From positions 1-63,233 of the forward strand of contig NZ_JAOQNS010000018.1 in the NCBI RefSeq assembly GCF_025961475.1: a stretch of DNA of 63,233 bases. Direction: 5' to 3'. Below are positions 50,692 to 63,194 of the stretch, one piece after another. Origin of the DNA: Rhodobium gokarnense. GTDB taxonomy: Bacteria; Pseudomonadota; Alphaproteobacteria; Rhizobiales; Rhodobiaceae. Position numbers and translations under genes: made by a program. Position 1 is the stretch's first letter; each line of letters begins with the position of its first letter. A model generated the notes under the pieces. It worked only from the letters and a program-made list of their open reading frames with translations. It had not been told where the DNA came from and did not search any database.

Positions 50692-51867
50692 ATGTCCCGC
50701 AGCAATTATCTCTTCACCAGCGAGTCCGTCTCGGAAGGCCATCCCGACAAGGTTTGCGACCGCATTTCCGACGGCGTTGTCGACGCGTTCATGGAGGCCG
50801 ATCCGGTCTCGCGCGTTGCCGTGGAGACGCTGGTCACCACCAACCGGATCGTGCTCGCCGGCGAGGTCCGGGGTCCGGCCTCCATCAACGCCGACACCAT
50901 GGAAGACATCGCCCGCCGGGTCGTGCGCGATATCGGCTATGAGCAGGACGGCTTCCACTGGAAGAATTCCGCCTTCGAGTGCTACGTCCACGAGCAGTCG
51001 TCCGACATCGCCCAGGGCGTCGACGCCTCCGGCAACAAGGACGAGGGCGCGGGCGACCAGGGCATCATGTTCGGCTTCGCCTGCCGTGACACCCCGGAGC
51101 TGATGCCGGCGCCGATCCACTACGCCCACAAGATCCTGCGCCTCCTGGCCGAAGCGCGCCATTCCGGCAACGAGCCGAAGCTCGGCCCGGACGCCAAGTC
51201 CCAGGTCACCGTCCGCTACGAGAACAACAAGCCGGTCGCCGTCACCTCCGTGGTGCTGTCGACCCAGCATCTCGACCCGGACCTGTCGTCCTACGACGTG
51301 CGCAAGCTGGTCGAGCCCTATATCGACCGGGCGCTGCCGGAGGGCTGGATTTCCGACGAGACCTCCTGGCACGTCAATCCGACCGGCAAGTTCGTCATCG
51401 GCGGCCCGGACGGCGACGCCGGCCTCACCGGCCGCAAGATCATCGTCGACACCTATGGCGGTGCCGCGCCCCATGGCGGCGGCGCCTTCTCCGGCAAGGA
51501 CCCGACCAAGGTCGACCGCTCGGCCGCCTATGCCGCGCGCTACCTGGCCAAGAACGTCGTCGCCGCCGAACTGGCCGAGCGCTGCACCATCCAGCTTGCC
51601 TATGCCATTGGCGTGCCAGAGCCGCTGGCGCTCTATGTCGACACCCACGGCACCGGTCAGGTCTCCGAGGAGGCGCTGGAAAAAGCGCTGGCCGAGATCA
51701 TGGACCTGCGCCCGCGCGGCATCCGCGTCCATCTGCAGCTCAACCGACCGATCTTCGAGCGCACCGCCGCCTACGGCCATTTCGGCCGCATTCCGGAAGG
51801 CGACGGCGGCTTTTCCTGGGAAAAGACCGACCTCGTCGACGACCTGCGCACCGCGCTGAAGGTCTGA
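50692..51867 (+). CDS. metK: S-adenosylmethionine synthetase
   Basis: 391 residues. MetK makes SAM from methionine and ATP. Signatures are [21 protein letters not shown] near 7-27, [13 protein letters not shown] near 120, and [19 protein letters not shown] near 263. The ATG at 50692 gives the family N terminus but has no good ribosome site. An in-frame GTG at 50641 behind GGTGGGAG would add 17 residues. A structured leader precedes it. Confidence 0.97.
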   Translation: MSRSNYLFTSESVSEGHPDKVCDRISDGVVDAFMEADPVSRVAVETLVTTNRIVLAGEVRGPASINADTMEDIARRVVRDIGYEQDGFHWKNSAFECYVHEQSSDIAQGVDASGNKDEGAGDQGIMFGFACRDTPELMPAPIHYAHKILRLLAEARHSGNEPKLGPDAKSQVTVRYENNKPVAVTSVVLSTQHLDPDLSSYDVRKLVEPYIDRALPEGWISDETSWHVNPTGKFVIGGPDGDAGLTGRKIIVDTYGGAAPHGGGAFSGKDPTKVDRSAAYAARYLAKNVVAAELAERCTIQLAYAIGVPEPLALYVDTHGTGQVSEEALEKALAEIMDLRPRGIRVHLQLNRPIFERTAAYGHFGRIPEGDGGFSWEKTDLVDDLRTALKV

Positions 51868-51935
51868 ACAGGCCCCGCTTGCGGGAAACAGGGCGCCGGC
51901 TCCTTGTCGGCGCCCGTCAAAGGTGGGGCATTCCG

Positions 51936-52649
51936 ATGACCGGGGAGCGCCGTGCCGGAACCCTTTACGGCCGTCGCAAGGGCAAGAAGCTGGGCGCACG
52001 CCGCACCGGCCTGATGGCTGGTCTCCTGCCGCGCCTCGCCCTCGACCTGACGACACCGGCACCTGACCGGCCGGCGCTGCTGTTTCCGGGCGCCGCTGTG
52101 CGCGCCCTTTGGATGGAGATCGGCTTTGGCGGCGGCGAGCATCTCGTCGCCCGGGCCGGCGCCAACCCCGACATCGGCATCATCGGCTGCGAGCCCTTCG
52201 TCAACGGCATGGCCAAGGCCGTCAGCGCCGTCGATGCGACCGGCCTTGCCAATATCCGCCTGCACGAGGGCGATGCCGGCGACGTCCTCGACTGGCTGCC
52301 CGACGCGGCGCTGCAACGGGTGTTCCTGCTCTATCCGGACCCCTGGCCGAAGCGGCGCCACTGGAAGCGGCGGTTCGTGTCGCGGGAGAATCTCGACCGC
52401 ATCGCCCGGGTGCTGCGCCCCGGCGGCGAGCTTCTGGTCGCCAGCGACATCGAGAGCTACGTCGCCTGGACGCTCGCCCATATCCGCGACCATCCCTCGT
52501 TTGCCTGGACCGCGCGCCGCGCCGACGACTGGCGCCGGCCCTTTGCCGACTGGCCGGGCACCCGCTACGAGGCCAAGGCAATCCGCGAAGGGCGCGTGCC
52601 GACCTATCTGCGCTTCCGGCGGACCGACGCGGCACCGCTGGCGGGGTGA
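51936..52649 (+). CDS. trmB: tRNA (guanine-N7-)-methyltransferase
   Basis: 237 residues from ATG 51936; an earlier in-frame start at 51879 adds 19 residues. TrmB forms m7G46 in tRNA using SAM. MEIGFGGGEHLVARA is the SAM site and YPDPWPKRRHWKRRFV the catalytic/tRNA segment. The basic N terminus (LYGRRKGKKLGARR) is family-typical. It lies 68 bases after metK, which makes its cofactor. Confidence 0.95.
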   Translation: MTGERRAGTLYGRRKGKKLGARRTGLMAGLLPRLALDLTTPAPDRPALLFPGAAVRALWMEIGFGGGEHLVARAGANPDIGIIGCEPFVNGMAKAVSAVDATGLANIRLHEGDAGDVLDWLPDAALQRVFLLYPDPWPKRRHWKRRFVSRENLDRIARVLRPGGELLVASDIESYVAWTLAHIRDHPSFAWTARRADDWRRPFADWPGTRYEAKAIREGRVPTYLRFRRTDAAPLAG

Positions 52650-52696
52650 GCACCGGCCCTTGTCCCGGCATCGGCAAGGGTGCGCGGACGCCGACC

Positions 52697-52724
52697 TTGC
52701 AACGGCGGCGAAAGTGCGTATATT
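52697..52724 (+). promoter_or_regulatory. Sigma-70 promoter of the rimP-nusA-infB operon
   Basis: TTGCAA (52697-52702), a 16-base spacer and TATATT (52719-52724) give a good housekeeping promoter. Transcription would start near 52731, about 40 bases before the leader hairpin. Confidence 0.7.
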
Positions 52725-52770
52725 TGCGCCGAGTTCAATTTCTCAATCAGCTTCATCGGTAAGCAGTTGA

Positions 52771-52800
52771 GAGTGGGCCCCCCGGGGACCCGCTCTTTTT
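52771..52800 (+). terminator. rimP-leader-like attenuator
   Basis: GAGTGGG (52771-52777) pairs with CCCGCTC (52789-52795) around a C/G-rich inner stem, followed directly by TTTTT. It lies between the promoter and rimP. This fits the rimP leader attenuator described in proteobacteria, probably a NusA-sensitive terminator controlling the operon. Confidence 0.75.
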
Positions 52801-52864
52801 CGTTTAGGCGCACCCCTTGCCGATGGTGCCGCAAGAGACATGAAGAGAAGGGTCGGATCTGGAC

Positions 52865-53464
52865 GTGACCGCACACGAACCGAGGATCGTTACGGAGACA
52901 GGGCTCGACGCCCGCCTCGCCACGATTGCGGAGCCGGTGATCGAGGATCTCGGCTACCGGCTGGTTCGGGTCCGCATTTCCGGCCAGAACGGTTGCACGC
53001 TGCAGATCATGGCCGAACGGCCGGACGGCTCCATGACCGTCGAGGACTGCGAGGCGATCAGCCGGGAGCTTTCTCCGGTCCTCGATGTGGATGATCCGAT
53101 CGATCGGGAGTATCATCTGGAAATCTCGTCGCCGGGCATCGACAGGCCGCTGGTCCGCGCCACCGATTTCGACCGCTGGTCCGGGCATATCGGCAAGATC
53201 GAGATGGAGGTGCCGGTCGATGGCCGCAAGCGGTTCCGCGGCACGATCCTCGGCACAAGCGACGACGGCACTGTCGGGTTGGCGCTCGCCGATCCGGCGC
53301 CGGACGGTACCGACAAGGTATGGCTTCGCCTGGAGGATATCGGCGAGGCAAGACTGGTTTTGACCGACGAACTGATCGCAGCGACGCTGAAGGCGGAAAA
53401 GAAACGCCAGAGCGAAGCCGACGACGATACCGGCGCAGGTGACGCCGGCGACACGGAGGTTTGA
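52865..53464 (+). CDS. rimP: Ribosome maturation factor RimP
   Basis: 199 residues from GTG 52865. RimP assists 30S subunit maturation. [18 protein letters not shown] at the N terminus, then [31 protein letters not shown] in the middle, are the family marks. The C-terminal 25 residues are acidic. It is the first gene of the operon leading into nusA. Confidence 0.95.
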   Translation: MTAHEPRIVTETGLDARLATIAEPVIEDLGYRLVRVRISGQNGCTLQIMAERPDGSMTVEDCEAISRELSPVLDVDDPIDREYHLEISSPGIDRPLVRATDFDRWSGHIGKIEMEVPVDGRKRFRGTILGTSDDGTVGLALADPAPDGTDKVWLRLEDIGEARLVLTDELIAATLKAEKKRQSEADDDTGAGDAGDTEV

Positions 53465-53507
53465 GGCGGCCGACCGCCCGAACGCCCCCGCGAGGAGAGA
53501 CAACGAC

Positions 53508-55130
53508 ATGGCCATTAGTGCGAACAGACTGGAACTCTTGCAGATCGCCGATGCGGTCGCGCGCGAGAAGACCATCGACCGCGAGATCGTCATCGCGGCG
53601 ATGGAGGACGCCATCCAGAAGGCGGCCCGCTCGCGGTTCGGGTCTGAGACGGAAGTCCGCGCCGAGATCAACCCCAAGACCGGCGAATTGCGCCTGCAGC
53701 GGCTGCTGACCGTGGTCGAGGAGGTGGAGAACACCTCCACCGAGATCTCGCTCGCCGAGGCCCAGGAGCGCAACCCGGCCGCCCGCGTCGGCGACTTCAT
53801 CGCCGAGCCGCTGCCGCCGCTCGATTTCGGCCGCATCGCCGCCCAGTCGGCCAAGCAGGTCATCGTCCAGCGCGTCCGCGACGCCGAGCGCGACCGCCAG
53901 TTCGAGGAATTCAAGGACCGCATCGGCGAGATCGTCAACGGCGTCGTCAAGCGGACCGAATACGGCAACGTCATCGTCGACCTCGGCCGCGGCGAGGGCA
54001 TTATCCGCCGCGACGAGCTGATCCCGCGCGAGGCGTTCCGCAACGGCGACCGCGTGCGCGCCTATATCTACGACGTCCGCCGCGAACAGCGCGGCCCGCA
54101 GATCTTCCTGTCGCGCACCCACCCGCAGTTCATGGCCAAGCTGTTCACCCAGGAAGTGCCGGAGATCTATGACGGCATCATCGAGGTGAAGTCGGTCGCC
54201 CGCGATCCGGGCAGCCGCGCCAAGATCGCCGTGCTGTCGCACGACAGCTCCATCGATCCGGTCGGCGCCTGCGTCGGCATGCGCGGCAGCCGCGTCCAGG
54301 CCGTCGTCGGCGAACTGCAGGGCGAGAAGATCGACATCATTCCCTGGTCGCTGGACAACGCCACCTTCATCGTCAACGCGCTGCAGCCGGCCGAGGTCGC
54401 CAAGGTGGTGCTCGACGAGGATGCCGAGCGCATCGAGGTCGTGGTGCCCGACGAGCAGCTTTCGCTGGCCATCGGCCGGCGCGGCCAGAACGTCCGCCTT
54501 GCCTCCCAGCTTACCGGCTGGGACATCGACATCATGACCGAGCAGGAAGAGTCGGAACGGCGCCAGAAGGAATTCGCCGACCGCACCCAGCTCTTCATGG
54601 ATGCCCTCAACGTCGACGAGGTCGTCGGCCAGCTCCTGGCCTCGGAAGGCTTTTCCTCGGTCGAGGAAGTCGCCTTCGTCGAGACCGACGAGGTCGCCTC
54701 GGTCGAAGGCTTCGACGAGGACACCGCGGTGGAGATCCAGGAACGCGCCCGCGAGCATCTGGAAGAGATCGAGCGCGCCCAGGACGAGGAGCGCCAGACC
54801 CTCGGCGTCCTCGACGAGGTGCGCGAGATCGACGGCGTCACCACGGCCATGATGGTCGCCCTCGGCAAGGACGACATCAAGTCGATCGAGGACTTCGCCG
54901 GCTGCGCCACCGATGACCTGGTCGGCTGGACCGAGAAGGTTGACGGCGAGGTCCAGCGCTATCCGGGCGCCCTCAGCGACTTCAACCTGTCGCGCGCCGA
55001 GGCCGAGGCGATGATCATGGACGCCCGCATCAAGGCCGGCTGGATCACGCCGGAGGACCTTGTGGCCGAGGAAGAGAGCGAGGAAGGCGAAGGCGCCGAG
55101 GCCGCCGAAGGCGACGCGGAACGCGTCTGA
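53508..55130 (+). CDS. nusA: Transcription termination/antitermination factor NusA
   Basis: 540 residues from ATG 53508, with GAGGAGAG upstream. NusA binds RNA polymerase and modulates pausing and termination. The N-terminal domain (RLELLQIADAVAREK) is followed by S1 (about 140-200), two KH domains (about 240-350; AIGRRGQNVRLASQLTGWDID) and an acidic C-terminal part with helix-hairpin-helix-like repeats. It may regulate its own leader. Confidence 0.97.
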   Translation: MAISANRLELLQIADAVAREKTIDREIVIAAMEDAIQKAARSRFGSETEVRAEINPKTGELRLQRLLTVVEEVENTSTEISLAEAQERNPAARVGDFIAEPLPPLDFGRIAAQSAKQVIVQRVRDAERDRQFEEFKDRIGEIVNGVVKRTEYGNVIVDLGRGEGIIRRDELIPREAFRNGDRVRAYIYDVRREQRGPQIFLSRTHPQFMAKLFTQEVPEIYDGIIEVKSVARDPGSRAKIAVLSHDSSIDPVGACVGMRGSRVQAVVGELQGEKIDIIPWSLDNATFIVNALQPAEVAKVVLDEDAERIEVVVPDEQLSLAIGRRGQNVRLASQLTGWDIDIMTEQEESERRQKEFADRTQLFMDALNVDEVVGQLLASEGFSSVEEVAFVETDEVASVEGFDEDTAVEIQERAREHLEEIERAQDEERQTLGVLDEVREIDGVTTAMMVALGKDDIKSIEDFAGCATDDLVGWTEKVDGEVQRYPGALSDFNLSRAEAEAMIMDARIKAGWITPEDLVAEEESEEGEGAEAAEGDAERV

Positions 55131-55164
55131 GCGATGACCGACCGCTGGAGCCAGCCTTTCCGCC

Positions 55165-55815
55165 ATGCCGCCAAGGAACGAACCGAAGGAGCGCCGCTGC
55201 ATCGTGACACGCCGGACCCGGAACACCGAGGACCTGCTGCGCTTTGCGTTGGCGCCGGACGGCTCCGTCGTCCCGGATCTTAAGGCACGGCTGCCGGGCC
55301 GGGGCGTCTGGATTACCGCCGACAGGGCAAACGTTGCCGAGGCGGAAAAGAAGCGGCTGTTCGGCCGCGCCTTCAAGGCTGAGGCTCACGTTGAGCCGGG
55401 CCTTGCCGAGCGCGTCGAACGGCTGATCGAGACGGCGGCCCTGTCGAGCCTGTCCATGGCCCGCAAGGCCGGCAGCGTCGTCACCGGTTTCGCCAAGGTC
55501 GAGGCGGCGATCGGCAAGGAAGCCCTTACCGCCCTCGTCATTGCGGCCGATGCCGCGGACGACGGCGCACGCAAGATGATGGCGGCCCTGCGCCGCCGTT
55601 TCGGGGATGCCGGCACACCGCCGGTTATCCGCGTTTTCGGCTCTGACCAATTGGGTTTGGCATTGGGCCGGGCAAATGTGATACATGCAGCACTGCTCGA
55701 GGCTCGGGCGAGCGAGGCAGTGGTCCGGCGCGTCCGGGACCTGACGCGCTACCGCGACGGTGCTGATCGAACGGATGACGAGATTGGAAGCCGGCAAGCG
55801 GCTCCGCAGGACTGA
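55165..55815 (+). CDS. ylxR: YlxR (DUF448)-L7Ae fusion RNA-binding protein
   Basis: 216 residues. Residues 5-80 or so are a YlxR domain ([19 protein letters not shown] and [11 protein letters not shown]). Residues about 95-185 form an L7Ae-like domain ([21 protein letters not shown] and [11 protein letters not shown]). In many bacteria these are separate ylxR and ylxQ genes. Both are RNA-binding folds tied to translation. The 3' part turns AT-rich, possibly hosting an infB promoter. Confidence 0.9.
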   Translation: MPPRNEPKERRCIVTRRTRNTEDLLRFALAPDGSVVPDLKARLPGRGVWITADRANVAEAEKKRLFGRAFKAEAHVEPGLAERVERLIETAALSSLSMARKAGSVVTGFAKVEAAIGKEALTALVIAADAADDGARKMMAALRRRFGDAGTPPVIRVFGSDQLGLALGRANVIHAALLEARASEAVVRRVRDLTRYRDGADRTDDEIGSRQAAPQD

Positions 55816-55822
55816 AGATAGT

Positions 55823-58411
<2,589 letters not shown>

Positions 58412-58536
58412 CGTCCGCGTCCAGCCGGTTCTCTGTCGCCGGGCGGCGCCCGGCACGGAGATTTTTTGCGTAAGATTTGAAACGGCGGCGGCGGTCCGAT
58501 CCCGCCCCGCCCGTGCAGCGATCAAGAGACCCTTTT

Positions 58537-58947
58537 ATGAGACATCACAGCGGCCCGTCCGCCGGCATGCCGAGCCAGCGTCAGTTGCGCGTCGGCGAAC
58601 TCATCCGCCACGCCCTTGCCGACCTCCTGACCCGCCGCGAGGTCATCGATCCGGTGCTGGAGACCCACATCATCACGGTCACCGAGGTGCGCATGTCGCC
58701 GGACCTGAAGCACGCCACCTGCTTCGTCGAGCCGCTCGGCGGCGCCGACGAGGACGCCGTGGTGAAGGCCCTGGAAAAGCACCGCAAGTTCATGCGCGGC
58801 CAGCTCAATCGCCAGGTCGAGCTGCGCTTCAGCCCGGAGCTCCATTTCCAGCTCGACACCCGCTTCGACGATGACACCCGCGTCGACAAGCTCTTGAAGC
58901 AGCCGAAGGTCGCCCACGACCTTGAGCCCGGCGACGACGAGAACTGA
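58537..58947 (+). CDS. rbfA: Ribosome-binding factor A
   Basis: 136 residues from ATG 58537. RbfA is a KH-like cold-shock factor maturing the 30S subunit. RVGELIRHALADLLTRREV and LETHIITVTEVRMSPDLKHA are hallmarks, as is FSPELHFQLDTRFDDDTRVDKLL. It lies between infB and truB in the standard order. Confidence 0.96.
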   Translation: MRHHSGPSAGMPSQRQLRVGELIRHALADLLTRREVIDPVLETHIITVTEVRMSPDLKHATCFVEPLGGADEDAVVKALEKHRKFMRGQLNRQVELRFSPELHFQLDTRFDDDTRVDKLLKQPKVAHDLEPGDDEN

Positions 58948-58959
58948 GCGGTTCGGCCG

Positions 58960-59958
58960 ATGGCACGGGGCAAGAAGAAACGCAACAAGGTCGACGGCTG
59001 GCTGATCCTCGACAAGCCGGTGGGCCTGTCGTCCACCCAGGCCCTCGGCCGGGTGAAATGGCTGCTCAATCCGCAAAAGGCCGGCCATGCCGGCACCCTC
59101 GACCCGCTGGCCAGCGGTCTCCTGCCGCTTGCCTTCGGGGAGGCGACGAAGACGGTGCCCTATGTCATGGACGGGCGGAAGGTCTATCGCTTCACCGTGC
59201 GCTGGGGCGTTGAGACCGACACCGACGACACCGAAGGGGAGGTGATCGCCACCTCCGACCTCTTGCCCGGTGCGGAGGATATTCGCGCCGTGCTGCCGGA
59301 GTTCACCGGCGAGATCCTGCAGACCCCGCCGAAATTCTCCGCCATCAAGATCGACGGCGAGCGCGCCTATGACCTCGCCCGCGCCGGCGAGGAGGTCGTC
59401 CTGGAAGCCCGCCCGATCGAGATCCACCGCCTCGACCTGATCGACACCCCGGATGCGGAGACCTCGGTCTTTGAGGCCGAATGCGGCAAGGGCACCTATG
59501 TGCGCGCGCTCGCCCGCGACATCGGCCGCCGCCTCGGCACGCACGGCCATGTCTGCGCGCTGCGCCGAGTCCTCGTCGGTCCCTTCGACGAGGAGGACAT
59601 GGTGACCCTCGACGAACTCGAGGAAATCGCCGCCGAAGCCCGCGAAGAAATGGCCGCCGACGGCGACGATGCGGACGAGACCGCCGACGGCGACGCCCCG
59701 AAGCGACCGGCGCCGCTCGACCCGGAGGTGTTCGACGATGTGATGCTGCCGGTGGAGACGGCGCTCGCCGACCTTCCCGAGCTTGCCGTCGATGCCAATG
59801 CGGCGGCGCGCCTGCGCCGCGGCCAGGGCGTCATCCTGCGCGGCCGCGACGCCCCGGTCGCCGGCAGCGAGGTCTTCGCCACCTGCCGCGGCCAGCTTGT
59901 CGCCCTCGGTGAGGTGGACCGCGGCGAGTTGCGACCGAGCCGGGTTTTCAATCTCTAG
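58960..59958 (+). CDS. truB: tRNA pseudouridine(55) synthase TruB
   Basis: 332 residues. TruB makes the pseudouridine of the T loop. The catalytic Asp48 is in AGHAGTLDPLASGLLP. GWLILDKPVGLSS at the N terminus and CGKGTYVRALARDIG near 176 are also typical. An acidic Ala/Asp/Glu insertion (about 225-250) precedes the C-terminal PUA-like part. Starts 12 bases after rbfA. Confidence 0.96.
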   Translation: MARGKKKRNKVDGWLILDKPVGLSSTQALGRVKWLLNPQKAGHAGTLDPLASGLLPLAFGEATKTVPYVMDGRKVYRFTVRWGVETDTDDTEGEVIATSDLLPGAEDIRAVLPEFTGEILQTPPKFSAIKIDGERAYDLARAGEEVVLEARPIEIHRLDLIDTPDAETSVFEAECGKGTYVRALARDIGRRLGTHGHVCALRRVLVGPFDEEDMVTLDELEEIAAEAREEMAADGDDADETADGDAPKRPAPLDPEVFDDVMLPVETALADLPELAVDANAAARLRRGQGVILRGRDAPVAGSEVFATCRGQLVALGEVDRGELRPSRVFNL

Positions 59959-60293
59959 GGAGTGGCCCGCGCGGCGCCATCGCCTGCGTCGCCGCCGGTC
60001 GTATCGCCCGGAACCCGGCCTTAACCCTGACCTTGCGGCCGCTCGCCCGGCAAAGAAAACGCTGGCCTTTGTCGGTGTTTTCCGTTAGGCAGGCGCTGCG
60101 GCATCGCTCCGGCCAAAACCGGACGGGCCGCCGAACGATCCGGGTCTGCCCGACCACGCTGGACGACATCCCGGCCTGGCCAGACGACCCCGGGGTCGAT
60201 GCCCATCCGATCCATCGACGATCCCTCCGGCGCCGCTTGCCGCCGCCGTTCGCGGTATCGTTTCTGGGAAGCCCGGATGGTGCGGCCCGCAAT
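59959..60293 (+). other. truB-rpsO gap, no gene seen
   Basis: About 335 bases that must hold the rpsO promoter. No strong -35/-10 pair stood out by eye. ORFs crossing it are low-complexity and start poorly. Confidence 0.5.
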
Positions 60294-60314
60294 GCGCCAC
60301 GGACGGCGCTTTTT
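60294..60314 (+). terminator. Small hairpin plus T run before rpsO
   Basis: GCGCC-ACGGAC-GGCGC is followed directly by TTTTT, 41 bases before the rpsO ATG. The stem is only 5 bp, so it is a weak terminator or part of an S15-responsive leader. Confidence 0.4.
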
Positions 60315-60354
60315 GCGGGGCATCTGTAGCTCAAGACCGATTTGGAGGTACCCG

Positions 60355-60624
60355 ATGTCGATCACTGCCGAACGCAAGCAGGAGCTTGTCACCGAATTTG
60401 CGACCAAGGACGGAGATACCGGTTCCCCGGAAGTCCAGGTCGCCATCCTGACCGAGCGCATCGTCAACCTGACCGGCCATTTCAAGGTCCACGGCAAGGA
60501 TAACCATTCCCGCCGCGGCCTCCTGAAGCTGGTCAGCCAGCGGCGCCGTCTTCTCGACTATCTGAAGAAGAAGGACAATGCCCGCTACCGTACGCTGATC
60601 GAGCGTCTCGGACTGCGCCGCTAA
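60355..60624 (+). CDS. rpsO: 30S ribosomal protein S15
   Basis: 89 residues from ATG 60355, with GGAGGT upstream. S15 binds 16S rRNA early in assembly. [17 protein letters not shown] and [23 protein letters not shown] are the defining motifs. In many bacteria S15 represses its own mRNA. pnp follows after 263 bases. Confidence 0.98.
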   Translation: MSITAERKQELVTEFATKDGDTGSPEVQVAILTERIVNLTGHFKVHGKDNHSRRGLLKLVSQRRRLLDYLKKKDNARYRTLIERLGLRR

Positions 60625-60708
60625 CAACGGCATCGGCGCACAGTGTATCGGCGCGCCGCATCCGGCCGGGTCCCGAAGGACCGCCGCTTGCGCGCCGATA
60701 CAAAAGCC

Positions 60709-60733
60709 CCGTGGCGGGATGGGCCCGCCACGG
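60709..60733 (+). promoter_or_regulatory. Stem-loop in the pnp leader
   Basis: CCGTGGCGGG and CCCGCCACGG form a perfect 10-bp stem with a 5-base loop, 85 bases past rpsO and 155 before pnp. There is no T run. In E. coli an RNase III hairpin at this place mediates pnp autoregulation; the same role is plausible here. Confidence 0.55.
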
Positions 60734-60887
60734 CAGTTTGCACGGAACGCAAGGCAAACCATGGGGCAGGATAGCCAGACGCTTTTCCGACGCTCCGGCC
60801 GCGGCCGGACCGGGAGAGCGCCTCGCCGTCTTGCCCGTGGTGCGTCGTGCCCCGTGACAGCACGCACGTATGCACGAAAGGACAACC

Positions 60888-63011
60888 ATGTTTGACATCC
60901 AACGCGAAGAGATCGAGTGGGGCGGCCGCACGCTGACCCTGGAGACGGGCCGCGTCGCCCGCCAGGCCCACGGCTCCGTCGTCGCCACCTATGGCGAGAC
61001 CACGGTGATGGCCACCGTCGTCTCCGAGGACCAGCCGCGCGCCGGCATCGACTTCTTCCCGCTCACCGTCCACTACCAGGAAAAGACCTTCGCCGCCGGC
61101 AAGATCCCGGGCGGCTTCTTCAAGCGCGAGGGCCGGCCGACCGAGAAGGAGGTGCTGACCTCCCGCCTCATCGACCGTCCGATCCGCCCGCTCTTTGCGC
61201 CCGGCTTCAAGTGCGAGACCCAGGTGATCGCCACCGTGCTGTCGCACGACCTTGAGAACGATCCCGACATCGTCGCCATGGTCGCCGCCTCGGCCGCGCT
61301 GACCCTGTCCGGCGTTCCCTTCATGGGCCCGATCGGCGGCGCCCGCGTCGGCCTCATCAACGGCGAGTACGTCCTCAACCCGCAGCTCGACGAGATGCCG
61401 GAGACCAAGCTCGACCTCGTCGTCGCCGGCACCGGCGATGCTGTTCTGATGGTCGAATCCGAAGCCCACGAGCTCGACGAGGAGACCATGCTGAAGGCCG
61501 TCATGTTCGGCCACAAGGGCTTCCAGCCGGTCATCGACGCCATCATCAAGCTGGCCGAAAAGGCCGCCAAGGAGCCGCGCGCCCTCAACCTGCCGGACAA
61601 CTCCGAGCTTTATGCAAAGGTCAAGGACCTGGCCGGCGCGGAGATCGCCTCCGCCTACCAGATCCGCGAGAAGACCGAGCGCCACGCCGCCATTTCCGCC
61701 GCCAAGGAAAAGGCCGGCGAGACCCTCTTTGCCGATCCGGACAACGCCCCTGCGCCGGAACTGGTCAAGGAGATGTTCAAGAAGCTGGAGAAGGAGATCG
61801 TCCGCGGACGCATCCTCGACAGCGGCGACCGCATCGACGGCCGCGACCTGAAGACCGTGCGCCAGATCGTGTCGGAAGTCGGCATGCTGCCGCGCACCCA
61901 CGGCTCGGCCCTGTTCACCCGCGGCGAGACCCAGGCTCTCGTGGTCGCCACGCTCGGCACCGGCGAGGACGAGCAGTTCATCGATGCGCTTGAAGGGACC
62001 TACAAGGAAAACTTCATGCTGCATTACAACTTCCCGCCGTTCTCGGTCGGCGAGACCGGCCGCATCGGCTCGCCCGGCCGCCGCGAGATCGGCCATGGCA
62101 AGCTGGCTTGGCGGGCGCTGCGCCCGGCGCTGCCGCCGCACCATGAGTTCCCCTACACCATCCGCCTCGTTTCCGAGATCACCGAGTCCAACGGCTCCTC
62201 CTCGATGGCCACCGTCTGCGGCTCGTCGCTGGCGCTGATGGATGCGGGCGTGCCGCTGCGCCGCCCCGTCGCCGGCATCGCCATGGGCCTGATCAAGGAA
62301 GACGATCGCTTCGCGGTGCTCTCCGACATCCTCGGCGACGAGGACCATCTCGGCGACATGGACTTCAAGGTCGCCGGCACCTCGGAAGGCATCACCTCGC
62401 TGCAGATGGACATCAAGATCACCGGCATCACCGAGGAGATCATGAAGATCGCCCTCGACCAGGCCAAGGACGGCCGGGTGCACATCCTCGGCAAGATGGC
62501 CGAGGCGATCGGCGAGGCCCGTCCGGAGCTCGGCGAATACGCCCCGCGCATCGAGGTCATCCAGATCCCGACCGACAAGATCCGTGACGTCATCGGCACC
62601 GGCGGCAAGGTGATCCGCGAGATCGTCGAGAAGACCGGCGCCAAGATCAACGTCGAGGACGACGGCACCGTCAAGGTGGCTTCCTCCGACGGCAAGGCGA
62701 TCAAGGCGGCGCTGAACTGGATCAAGTCGATCACGGCCGAGCCGGAAGTCGGCGAGATCTACGAGGGCACGGTCGTCAAGACCGTCGACTTCGGCGCCTT
62801 CGTCAACTTCTTCGGCGCCCGCGACGGCCTCGTCCACATCTCCCAGCTCGCCCCGCAGCGGGTCGGCAAGACCACCGACATCGTCAAGGAAGGCGACAAG
62901 GTCTGGGTCAAGCTGCTCGGCTTCGACGACCGCGGCAAGGTCCGCCTGTCGATGAAGATCGTCGACCAGGAGACCGGCAAGGAAATCACCGAGGAAGCCG
63001 AGGACGCGTAA
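60888..63011 (+). CDS. pnp: Polyribonucleotide nucleotidyltransferase (PNPase)
   Basis: 707 residues from ATG 60888. PNPase degrades RNA 3' to 5' with phosphate and can add tails. Two RNase PH domains (about 10-145 and 310-450) flank a helical linker. A KH domain near 555-610 ([19 protein letters not shown]) and an S1 domain near 620-690 ([21 protein letters not shown]) follow. [11 protein letters not shown] and [23 protein letters not shown] are active-site regions. Confidence 0.98.
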   Translation: MFDIQREEIEWGGRTLTLETGRVARQAHGSVVATYGETTVMATVVSEDQPRAGIDFFPLTVHYQEKTFAAGKIPGGFFKREGRPTEKEVLTSRLIDRPIRPLFAPGFKCETQVIATVLSHDLENDPDIVAMVAASAALTLSGVPFMGPIGGARVGLINGEYVLNPQLDEMPETKLDLVVAGTGDAVLMVESEAHELDEETMLKAVMFGHKGFQPVIDAIIKLAEKAAKEPRALNLPDNSELYAKVKDLAGAEIASAYQIREKTERHAAISAAKEKAGETLFADPDNAPAPELVKEMFKKLEKEIVRGRILDSGDRIDGRDLKTVRQIVSEVGMLPRTHGSALFTRGETQALVVATLGTGEDEQFIDALEGTYKENFMLHYNFPPFSVGETGRIGSPGRREIGHGKLAWRALRPALPPHHEFPYTIRLVSEITESNGSSSMATVCGSSLALMDAGVPLRRPVAGIAMGLIKEDDRFAVLSDILGDEDHLGDMDFKVAGTSEGITSLQMDIKITGITEEIMKIALDQAKDGRVHILGKMAEAIGEARPELGEYAPRIEVIQIPTDKIRDVIGTGGKVIREIVEKTGAKINVEDDGTVKVASSDGKAIKAALNWIKSITAEPEVGEIYEGTVVKTVDFGAFVNFFGARDGLVHISQLAPQRVGKTTDIVKEGDKVWVKLLGFDDRGKVRLSMKIVDQETGKEITEEAEDA

Positions 63012-63041
63012 AGAGCGCCACGGCATCTTTCAGGAATACGG

Positions 63042-63069
63042 AAAGGGCGGCTCTCGGGCCGCCCTTTTT
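63042..63069 (+). terminator. Rho-independent terminator of pnp
   Basis: AAAGGGCGGC (63042-63051) and GCCGCCCTTT (63058-63067) form a 10-bp stem with a 6-base loop and a T run of five, 31 bases past the pnp stop. Confidence 0.92.
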
Positions 63070-63194
63070 GCGTTTGGTCGCTGTTACATGCGGGCGTCGG
63101 CGACTTGAGCGTCCGCCGCACTGGATTGCTTCGCTCCGCTCGCAATTGTGCGAGTTCAGATATTCGGTGATGGGATCGCGGAAAGGAGCGACCC

